This document shows positions 9,479 through 17,881 of a stretch of DNA of 17,881 bases, one piece after another. Made by a program: the position numbers and the translations under genes. The DNA is from Vairimorpha apis BRL 01 (Eukaryota; Microsporidia; Nosematidae): assembly GCA_000447185.1 (NCBI GenBank), contig KE647339.1:1-17881 (forward strand), in the 5' to 3' direction. The notes under the pieces are model-generated. The model was not told where the DNA came from. It saw only the letters and a list, made by a program, of their open reading frames with translations, and did no database searches. Position 1 is the stretch's first letter. Every line of letters begins with the position of its first letter.

Positions 9479-10630
9479 TTACATACTATTTATGTAATTT
9501 ATTCTACGATCCAGACTAGGATGATCTTGATACATGATATTATAAAGATAACTATGTTTAACAAAATTATTAGCTAAGTTATTTAAAGTCGTTAACGCAG
9601 AAATTAAATATGATTTATCAACATGTAATAAACTGTATCTATCACATTCAATCTCTTCTAAACAAATAATATAATTTCTTAGAAAATTAAAAAATACACC
9701 TAAAGTTACATTTATAAATAAATATATTTTTAAACAATTTTTCGGAGAATCTTTATTATTAATTTTTTTTCTGGTTAAATAAATTATCAAATATTCAGCT
9801 ACAACCATAAAAATAAAATTCATCAAATCCAATATCCTTACTTTAAATGTTCCGATTAAAACATGCTTAAATTCATGGTACAAAATACTAGTAAATTCGT
9901 TTTTTGTTAATTTTTTTAAACTATCTCCACAAACTTCTACAAAAATTGATTCTTTACGAAAAAAAACCTCAACATTTGCTGGACGAAGTTTATACTCTTT
10001 TATATATAGTTTATAATTATTATTCTTTACTTCATCTATAAATTTTTTAAGAATATATTTTTTAATGTTTTTTGCAGCTTTTATATTATATGATTTCTTG
10101 TATCTTTCAATATCATTATTATAATCAAAAACATCTATATAAATAAAAAAATAACCTATATAAAATGCAATTCTTAATACACCACATAAATATTTCATTT
10201 TATAATACATAAATAACATTAATATATAAAATAAAAATGGTAAATATAAAATTTCATTAGCTTTATAATAAATCTCGTCATCTAAGTAAAAAAGCACATA
10301 TGTTGCTATCAAAAGATTATTATTGTTTATAAAGTTTTTAATTTTATTACAAAAAGTAATGTTTTTTCTTTCGTTATTTTCATATTCTTTATTTGTATTT
10401 TCATTATTTTTATCTTTATAAGTAATGAAAAATATAATCAAATAATTAAAAAATATAATGATTACATCATCGAATAAACAACGATAATTTTTTTTATATA
10501 CTTCTTTATAATTAAAATGTTCTGCATAAATAGGAATTTTGGTAAAGTAAATATTAAATGCTTCATAAATACAAACAAATAAACAAAAAGTTGTAAACAA
10601 ATAAGATATTACTTTTATATTAAAATTCAT
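9479..10630 (-). CDS. M48 family membrane metalloprotease, Ste24/CAAX protease type
   Basis: A 383-residue integral membrane zinc protease. In the family, Ste24 cleaves the C-terminal tripeptide of prenylated CAAX proteins in the ER membrane. The zinc site is clear: HEFKH at residues 252-256 (9863-9877) fits HExxH, and EIECD at 326-330 fits the third-ligand motif ExExD, with E326 the likely ligand. HPSLDRRI at 370-377 matches the conserved HPxxxxRI-like end of Ste24 enzymes. Hydrophobic segments lie at about 6-28, 53-70, 104-116, 127-143, 149-168, 266-285 and 301-323, the expected multi-pass layout around the active site. It is shorter than yeast Ste24 (about 450), and residues 71-95 form an Asn/Glu/Lys-rich low-complexity loop. 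The ATG at 10630 is the first in frame and precedes a good first membrane segment. No CCC or GGG motif lies upstream. The reading frame is intact despite many homopolymers. Substrate is inferred from the family. Confidence 0.87.
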   Translation of the reverse strand: MNFNIKVISYLFTTFCLFVCIYEAFNIYFTKIPIYAEHFNYKEVYKKNYRCLFDDVIIIFFNYLIIFFITYKDKNNENTNKEYENNERKNITFCNKIKNFINNNNLLIATYVLFYLDDEIYYKANEILYLPFLFYILMLFMYYKMKYLCGVLRIAFYIGYFFIYIDVFDYNNDIERYKKSYNIKAAKNIKKYILKKFIDEVKNNNYKLYIKEYKLRPANVEVFFRKESIFVEVCGDSLKKLTKNEFTSILYHEFKHVLIGTFKVRILDLMNFIFMVVAEYLIIYLTRKKINNKDSPKNCLKIYLFINVTLGVFFNFLRNYIICLEEIECDRYSLLHVDKSYLISALTTLNNLANNFVKHSYLYNIMYQDHPSLDRRINYINSM

Positions 10631-11157
10631 ATGTATAAATTTATTTTTTTTTATATATAAAAATAAATTAAAATTTAAATGGAAAAAAAATTACATTTTG
10701 TGATTTTTTTTTGAATGATAAAATGTGAGTCAATATATTTAAATAATACAATTAAATATGAATATTAATAATAAATATCTCAAAATTATTATATTTATAA
10801 AAAGTTAAATTAAAAAACACAAAAGTAAAATCTTTAAAAAATAATAAATATTTATGAAAATTTATTATAATTTAATTTAAAAAAATTTAATTTTATAATT
10901 TTAATTTATCAAAAAATGTTAGGTTACAAAAAAAATCTTTTTTATATATAACGATCATTAGATTTGAATCCTTAAATTTTATCTTATATAAAAACAAAAA
11001 ATAATACATTCAATAATAAAGTTATTTTATATTATTTTTATATTTCAACACCAATTTAATATTTGTGGTAAAAAATTATAACATTATTTAATCAATCATT
11101 TTATTATATCTGTATAATTATGTGTTTATTTATTTTATATAATAATAAAAAATATAA
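10631..11157. other. AT-rich spacer upstream of the protease gene
   Basis: Almost pure A/T. The first bases hold the presumed promoter of the minus-strand protease gene, with TATATAAA-like strings near 10650-10660 that cannot be told from background. No gene was seen. Confidence 0.5.
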
Positions 11158-11319
11158 TCAAAGATAAACCTTAACATGTTGAGAAACAACCAGAGAAACC
11201 ATGAAAAACATATCAACAAAGTATAAAAATATAAATATAAATATAAGCATTATATATAAATTTAACGTGTATAGACTAATTTCTTTTGGAGAGTTTCCTA
11301 ATATTTGGTGCTCTTCCAT
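11158..11319 (-). CDS. Possible small membrane protein, 53 residues
   Basis: Not recognised. The frame from the ATG at 11319 to the TGA at 11158 encodes a short polar N-terminus (MEEHQILGNSPKEISLYT) and a hydrophobic stretch of about 25-30 residues, ending in QHVKVYL. That is the shape of a small tail-anchored or single-pass protein. The same frame stays open upstream to 11379 without another ATG and reads AQKILNEYWYSH just before the Met. These Trp, Tyr, His and Glu codons are unusual for chance A/T sequence. The gene could therefore begin further right through a lost start, an intron or a frameshift. No CCC motif precedes the ATG. It could equally be a remnant of a longer gene or a chance frame. 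Confidence 0.35.
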   Translation of the reverse strand: MEEHQILGNSPKEISLYTLNLYIMLIFIFIFLYFVDMFFMVSLVVSQHVKVYL

Positions 11320-11379
11320 ATGACTATACCAATATTCATTTAATATCTTTTGAGCTTTATCATTTTTTATTATTAAGTT

Positions 11380-11944
11380 TTAATTAATATAAAAATAATT
11401 TATAAAAACCTAAAAATTAAAAAAAATATATTTAATTTTTAAAATTGATTCATCTTATTAAAAATTTATAAATCATAATAAATATAATTGTGTAATTTTT
11501 TTATATCTTTAATACATTATTAATTCATAATTTTTATAAAATTTTAAATTATTATATTTTTGATGTAAATTAAATATATAATTACAGAAATTTAAATTTT
11601 AAATAACTTTTTTTCATAAAGAATATCATAGAAATAATTTTATATCATAAACAAATTTTTTCTTTATCTTCAATAATAATAAGAAAAAAATATTTTTTAT
11701 TATAAAACAATATTAAAAATAAAATGTAATTTTTTAATTTTGTTCCTTCAAACAATTAACAACATAATATGTATAACAAAATTTTATTAGTTAAATTTTT
11801 TATAATTGCAATAAAAATCATTTAAATAACTGAATATAATAGGTTTTGATATTGTATGTTGCTACAAATTTTTTTTGAGGTATATTGTTTTTACATTAAT
11901 TTATATATTATCATAATTAGATATAAAGCTATTTTGGCACTAAT
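11380..11944. other. AT-rich spacer
   Basis: Nearly pure A/T between the small possible gene and the tail of LINE B. It may include the LINE's 3' untranslated region. No supported feature was seen. Confidence 0.5.
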
Positions 11945-12159
11945 TTAGTTTCTCTAATTTCTTCTCCTTAACCACCTGTGTTCGTATTTGTTGATGTGTT
12001 CACATCTTCGGCTTCCATAGAAGCACTCTGGCTTGAATTTATACCTGTGTTAGGTTGTCTATATTCAACTCGTTCCTATATTGTTTGTAAAAAGTTGTTA
12101 CTATTCCCTTCTTTACAATACCTTGGTAAAAATTTAGTTTTATATCCATACATTGCTCT

Positions 12160-12590
12160 ATAATGATATGCAAGCAGATCATACTTATGTTTCTTTTCTG
12201 TTTCTACAAATCTCAAGTTATCGAAACTGGTTATTCTTACTTCAACAATTAATATCTATTTTTTTGTTTTATCTAGAATGTATACGTATGGTTTATTATA
12301 TTTTACTTTTATACAAGTTGGCATCTTAGTATATACTTTAATCTTCAAACGTTTGTTTGATATACACACCACACCTTTAAGAAGTAATTTCGTATCTTCT
12401 TGAATTATTTAGGCCATAATTAAGGCAAAATTGAAGATGTATACATTTAAGGCTTTATTGTGTTTTTTCATGTAGTCGTGCGAATATTCTGTCACACTGT
12501 GTGGCCATATAGTCTACAGACATATATTTGTCACTAAAATGAGAACATTTGAGACATTTTCCAAGAAATATTTCTTTCTTGCAATGTACA
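12160..12590 (-). pseudogene. Cys/His motif and restriction-like endonuclease region of LINE B
   Basis: Read right to left: CLKC, then VDYMATQCDR where relatives have a His at the Tyr, then CIHLQFCLNYGL. After that come an ILDKTKK block, one in-frame TAG, and ILIVEVRITSFDNLRFVETEK. In R2/Dong-type elements this region cuts the target DNA before reverse transcription. One stop, one substituted His and several shifts disable it. The run from ILDKTKK through FLPRYC stays in one frame over about 60 codons. Confidence 0.65.
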
Positions 12591-13381
12591 TAAATAATAA
12601 ACTTCTTCACCAGGTAGTATGTTACAATACTTAAGCTAAACTGACGTTTCTTTGATTGAAATCAAATAATTATTTCTTTTCTTGTACAGATTCTAGTGTT
12701 TATTTTTTTAAATTTTACAATAAAGAGAAGATTGTTAGCTTCTTCCAAATTCTATAAATTGCTTTCAGATTATCTGATGGATTTAATTTTAAGAAAAGGT
12801 TCTATTTTAGAGAAATAATTATTTCTATCAATCTCAGTTTTAAAATAGCTGTCCTATTTATGTACTTTTTCGATTTATTTTTAATGTGTTGTATAATTTA
12901 AGAAGCATACATCCTTCTTCATTTCAACACTATATAGTCACTTTCTAATTCATTTCCTTTTATTACAGCCTTTCTTTACATACAAACCGTTAGTGTAAAT
13001 GTTTATAAAAAATTACATGACAGATGCAATCATCAATATTTTTCAACAATTTTGACGAAATAATTAATTTGAGAGATCGCTAATAGTTTAATGAACTTAA
13101 AAATTTTTTGCGTTTAGCTTTGTTTTACAAAAAACTTCAATTCCAAACATAATATTCATTACTTAATTTTTTAGTGTTGTCCATATTCTTAACTTCTCTG
13201 TTTTCTATGATTTTTAAGTATTTATGACTTTTATGTTATGTTAAAACTTAGCATCATCTTCTCAGATCATAGAGCTATTGCAGTTTTCTCTACATTTATC
13301 TCGAGTTCTACATCCAAAAAATTTCTTTGACTCGAATATCATTAATTTTGGAATGTCTTCAGACTTTGATAACAACTTAAG

Positions 13382-13516
13382 ATCATTGATGAAAAGATGA
13401 TCGTTACTGAAGTAATTTATATTTTCAAATTCAAAATTCGGTAAAATTTAATTAATTCTTTATCTAATATAATCCATGCATATAACAAAGGGTAAAAGAG
13501 AAAAGCTATCGTTTTG
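13382..13516 (-). pseudogene. Reverse transcriptase core of LINE B, catalytic Asp lost
   Basis: The two best-preserved reverse transcriptase motifs of the window. QNDSFSLLPF at the right end matches QGDxxSPxLF, with Gly replaced by Asn. At 13382-13393 the sequence reads F-I-N-D where active enzymes have F/Y-x-D-D, so the first catalytic Asp has become Asn (GAT to AAT, one base). The spacing of about 45 codons between the two motifs is normal for the family. A frameshift lies between them. Confidence 0.7.
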
Positions 13517-15235
13517 GAGAAATTAATATTTTTACTTTTTTTTAACTATAATAACATTAGTTATTCTAAGGTTTAAATTCCATTTTTTAGTAATTGATTT
13601 CAAAAATGTTACATCTAATTAGGAAATCTTATCGTTTTATGAACTCTAACAGGTAAGTATAAATAATTTAGTAAATTTGTTTTTTTGACACCTATTCATG
13701 CTGTTTTTAAGTCAAAATTATTCGCATTTTTTAATATTATATTACTTATCATTTGCTCCTTTGTATCCAGTATTTTTCTTACTGTTCCCATTTGATTAGC
13801 CAAAATTAATCTTTTTTTTCCTCATAAGTTACATTACTATAGTGACGCATTTAGATGTCAGTTTTTACAAATTAGAAATGTAAATGATAAGTCAAGAGTC
13901 TTTGCCAAATTATAAAATTAATTTATATTTTTGTTGTTTGAAACTTTTAAAAACTTTTTCCTTAGATAATCATCATTTGAATAATTTTTTAGTATCAATA
14001 TACAAATAATAATAACTGGAATTTTAAATAAATTAAATTTTATATTTATTGGCCCAGTTCATTCACAACATGGAACCTATATGATAAAAACCATAACATA
14101 TTCATCGTAAAAAAGCAAATATTTTCGTCACCAGTATACTTACACATTAAGACATATTCGTCCAATAAATTTTAATTAACTTCGTTATAAATAAGCCCAT
14201 ATTTTTGACCATTTTTTCTTAATTTGTTAAAATGATATGTTATGTAACACATTTATTATAACGGAAATATCCATAAAGAATCTTCTCTGTAAAGTTCAAA
14301 TTTTGCATTTTTCTATCTGAAAAATTTTTATTTCTCATATTTTCTGATTTTATCATATGTATACATTAGATCGTTTAAAAGATGATAGAAAATTTTAAAT
14401 ATGTCTTTAAAAACATTTGAAATGATACAGTAAGATTTTATAATCCTCTCGTTTTCTTAAATTATTTCCTTTTGAATAATAACTGATATCCTTGTATTTA
14501 GATGAAAGGGTTATTTTAGATTAAAACTCAAATATCTTTTTATTGATATTGTTTTTCACTTACTTTCTGCCTATTTATGCTACTAAGTTTTCTTATAAAA
14601 GTTATACGGTTTTAAGATTTTTGATGCATCCGTCATATTATAAATAAGAAGGAATAAATAAAATCTCTATTATTTTATTCAGAATTTTTATTATTTCAAT
14701 ATCTACATACAACGAGTTTATATTACTGGTGAGATTTACATTTTAATTATTCTTTTACAAAGTTTCATCTTGTGTTTTTAAATTCTACTTTGCTCTTATT
14801 TCAAAGACTGTCTCGTGCAAAAAGATAAAGTTTTGCAAATATTTCAATAATTTTACATGTTTAATAAAATTTTACTTTATAATCATTTTACACCTAGTTG
14901 TCCCTAATGTTGTAAAAAAGCATTTTAGCACTTTTCTAAAATAAAGTTTTAAAGTTTTATTCTTGAATTTTAAAAAATAAAGCTACTGATCTTGGCCAAT
15001 CATTTCTTAACATCTGTTTCCATCTAATTAATATGCCCATAAATATTTCCCATGGCAATTCTTCAATTAGTACTTGTATGTAAATAAGAATAGCATTAAA
15101 GAAGGCTAATAAGTTAAAAATTTTAGTTTTTTATCTCCGTGTAACACCAGTGACATTTTTTTGTAAACAATTGATGTTTTGTTTATTTTTTGTCTTTTCT
15201 GATTCATGTTTCTGTTTTTTATCCTTTATAAATTT

Positions 15236-16159
15236 AGTAAAAACAAAAGATATATTTATTGTTAGCCTTAAAATGCAAATATATTATAAAAATAATTGTA
15301 TTATAATAAAAAAATTTATCGTAATCTAGACCATTATAAATAAATTATTTAACTACAAATAATTTAAAATGAAAAATTAAAATAATCTTTTTACCTGCCT
15401 TAAAATATCATGTTAGATTGTTATATCAGTAATCTGATCATATATAAGATATATATATATATGTATATTTAAATTTAATCATAATATTTTTTGCTACATC
15501 ATTAAGTTTTGTCAAGGGATTAACTAAGTTATGCTTAATATTAACATTTGGTGTCAATATAAACACATTAACTTTAGTATATGCATATTGGTTTTATATT
15601 TCTAAAATTCCTGCCAGTATACTCTAACTACAATCTATAGCTTATTTTACAAAATTCATTATTTTTAATTTAAGTTAATAATCATATAAATTTCAAGATG
15701 TATAAAATTTTATTTTACTTAAACTTTTGTATTATTTTTACAACATGATATTTCAAAAACTAAATATTAATTTTCATTATTGATCAACTATGTTTAGGAA
15801 TTCAAGTATAACTTGATTTACATTCTAAAGTCATATTATTTTTACATTAATTTTTAATTATTTAATAGTCTAAATCTAATTAAAATTTATAATAAAAATC
15901 ATATCTTACAGTGTTTTATCTAAAATTAAAATGTTAATCCTGTAAACTCTACAATAAAATTTATTTATTATGTTCTTTGTGTTTATGTATTTAATAAAAA
16001 TTTATTGTTAATATTTAACAAAATCATTTTTTCTCTCAAATATCCTTTTTAAAAAATATCTGCAAAAATGATTTTATAAAAGATTTTTAATGTTAAAACA
16101 AAATTTATTTTTTAAAATTTTATTTTTTGTTCTCATTTATATGTTTCTGTATATATAAA
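15236..16159. other. AT-rich spacer between LINE B and LINE D
   Basis: Very AT-rich with no readable gene. It contains an AT dinucleotide tract at about 15447-15468. A 12-base inverted repeat (AAAATCATTTTT at 16020-16031 and its complement at 16064-16075) could form a hairpin with a 32-base loop. Confidence 0.5.
16020..16075. repeat. 12-bp inverted repeat
   Basis: Perfect 12-base arms at 16020-16031 and 16064-16075 around a 32-base loop. It lies about 85 bases beyond the 3' end of LINE copy D. The arms are AT-rich, so chance is a real possibility. Confidence 0.35.
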
Positions 16160-16545
16160 CTGAAAAAAAAGATTATTAATGAAGCTTTTTTTCTTGTATA
16201 GTTCTTTTTTTATACCAATTACTCTTATCCATCAGCACTTCTTTTAATTTAACTTCCATCAGCTTAATGTTGTCGATTCCACTAACGCCTTCTTCAAGTC
16301 CTCTTCAATAATCTAAAGAGACAATCTATATCGTTTTCTTTAGGGTTCGAATCTGAATTTAGGCTTTAGTACAGAGAGAGACATATTTTCTATGTGTATT
16401 GTTTATGGTATGTAGTCTTCAACCCACCCATATTAGAACAAACAGAATTATCTCTGTTCTTCATTTATAAATTAATCCAAGCTCTTCTGCTAACAGATTA
16501 TACTTTCTCTTTATGTCATTTTCTACTGTATGTGAGTTGTTTTTA
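16160..16545 (-). mobile_element. LINE 3' end fragment, minus strand (copy D)
   Basis: Island of higher GC content encoding only the C-terminus of a LINE. From about 16530 leftward the minus strand reads VENDIKRKYNLLAEELGLIY, a stop, then RTEIILFVLIWVG and, after a shift, TTYHKQY. Near 16290 comes SLDYXRRGLEEGVSGIDN (one codon is a stop) and a lysine-rich end (about 16165-16250). The blocks match the tails of copies C and A in order. Nothing of the reverse transcriptase is present to the right, so the copy is 5'-truncated. It has the same orientation as copy B and lies upstream of that copy's 5' end. Confidence 0.7.
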
Positions 16546-17881
16546 AGCAGTTAAAATATTAATTAATTTAAAAAATTAAATTTAATAACTTTAACAAAAA
16601 TAATATATACTTTTTAATAAAATTTTAAAAGGTAATCTCCAATTACACTTACAAATATCAATTAATGGTACATAATAATAAAGATATAACATTTTTAAAT
16701 GTGTATAAAAAACTTATTTTGGAAATTTACTATATATTTACTCATAATATATTTATAAACAAATATTTGCATATATATCAAATGAAACATTTAATTTAAT
16801 TATGACGAAAATATGATGAATTTTCTTAAGAATGTAACAAATTAAATTTATATATCATATATATGTTTAATACATGTTTTATTTTCATCTAAACAAATTT
16901 ATATAAAGTAAAGTAGATGTGAAACATAAAATTAAGAATAAAAGGACCGTGAATAATTTTATAGTATGTTTTTAATATTAAATGTACATTTAAAAAATTA
17001 ATATTACTGGTTTAAAATTTTAACTTGTATGATATAATTTCTTTACATTAAATAATTTATATAAAGTTGATAAAAATCATATTAATTTCTTAATATAATA
17101 AAACGTAGTTATACATATTTTGAGTTGATTGTATTTGAGATCGTAAATTTATGTTGTTTTTTAATTTTCTGCAGAAGTTGAATTTTTAGTATTTAATAAA
17201 AAAAATATTTTTTTCATAATAATAAAAATGTTAAATTTTCTTAATAAACATAGTTTTTTAAATTTTTAATATTTGTTTGTAGTACGCCTACTATTATTCA
17301 AAAAAAGTAAAATTTAACAGAAAATAAAAAATAAAATTTGATTATTTTTTGCTGAAAAGAAAATGGTAAAATAAAGTTTTTGGTTTTTAATACATCATTT
17401 TTTTTATAATAATATATAATAACTTTATATGTTTACATAATGTGTGAATATATTAGCATATTATACATGTGTAGGCATATTGAAGATTTTATATGTATAC
17501 TTCTTTTATTTACCTTAATTTTGACCTTAGTATATCGATTTATTCGAAATCACTTTTAAAAGAAGAGTATTTCAAATTAATAGGCAGAAATTAAGTAGAT
17601 ACTATAATACAAACAGGTATTAAAAAAACAATAAATTTGATGTGTTTATTGCAGTACAGAAAGAAAAGTGATATTTATTTATGATTTAGAATAACAGTTT
17701 TCGACAATCTAAAAGCTGCTGAAATTTTGAAAAAAACATATCTATAATCTACTATAAAATCACTCTGGGCATATGCATGAATACAAGACAAAAATTAATT
17801 CATATATATGAATTGAGAAGGTATCACACAAACTTTTATAAACAATATATAAGGAAATAATATAATTACCGTTCACAGCTT
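16546..17881. other. Right-hand spacer with no supported gene
   Basis: AT-rich to the end of the window. The longest plausible frame is 17440-17559 (+), 39 codons, with a hydrophobic stretch (CILLLFTLILTLVYRF). It has no supporting context and is not called. The last 350 bases are somewhat less AT-rich and may be the edge of another remnant, but no motif was recognised. Confidence 0.45.

Larger units (their letters stand above)
11945..15235 (-). mobile_element. Degenerate near-full-length LINE retrotransposon (copy B)
   Basis: Second LINE remnant, read right to left. A possible start is the ATG at 15207 (MNQKRQKINK). The N-terminal part includes ELPWEIFMGILIRW (about 15030-15071). Reverse transcriptase is identified by QNDSFSLLPFVICMDYIR (13463-13516), which matches the QGDxxSPxLF motif, and by LFINDLKLLS around 13382, the F-x-D-D box. 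The thumb-like block KTKLNAKN follows near 13120. A Cys/His motif with KCLKC and VDYMATQCDRIF lies at about 12485-12565. The endonuclease region reads VEVRITSFDNL, then VETEKKHKYDLLAY (about 12160-12320). It is close to 3.3 kb, a plausible full size. Stops (including one ahead of ILIVEV) and frameshifts show it is inactive. The tail motifs differ from copy A (YHYRAMYGYKTKFLP), suggesting a separate lineage. A plus-strand frame at 11978-12163 is a shadow. Confidence 0.78.

Noticed and set aside
11978..12163. Plus-strand open frame of 61 codons
   Set aside because: It is antisense to the LINE B tail (YGYKTKFLP region), which is the better-supported reading.
17440..17559. 39-codon plus-strand frame with a hydrophobic core
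   Set aside because: Too short, with no start motif or context. Hydrophobic frames arise easily from T-rich sequence.

Overview
The window looks like a gene-poor, extremely AT-rich piece of a eukaryotic nuclear genome, most likely from a microsporidian. Three things point there. The first gene has a CCCC run directly before its ATG, a start context reported for microsporidian genes. The genes have no visible introns. The degraded retrotransposons resemble, from memory, LINE-type elements known from Nosema-like genomes. Genus is not determined; the low gene density would also fit other expanded microsporidian genomes. No rRNA, tRNA, CRISPR or bacterial-type signal was seen.

Layout. Positions 1-300 hold a faint plus-strand piece, probably of a LINE. 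Positions 1047-4604 are one large decayed plus-strand gene for a membrane-anchored protein of nearly 1,200 codons. Its first 359 codons are intact. The rest can be followed to a natural end only through about twelve single-base frameshifts, most of them in short T runs. Positions 5195-5510 are a 5'-truncated plus-strand LINE end. Positions 6005-8890 are a near-complete but dead LINE on the minus strand (copy A). Positions 9479-10630 are the one clearly intact gene, a minus-strand membrane metalloprotease of the M48/Ste24 (CAAX protease) type. A possible small membrane-protein frame lies at 11158-11319 (minus). Positions 11945-15235 hold a second dead minus-strand LINE (copy B), and 16160-16545 a third minus-strand 3' end. 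The remaining spacers are nearly pure A/T.

The genes do not form an operon or pathway. The picture is of an intact housekeeping-type protease and one dying or mis-assembled membrane-protein gene, separated by layers of old LINE insertions. The LINE remnants are less AT-rich than their surroundings and carry readable blocks in order: an N-terminal region, reverse transcriptase, a Cys/His motif and a restriction-like endonuclease region. Stops, frameshifts and lost catalytic residues show that none can be active.
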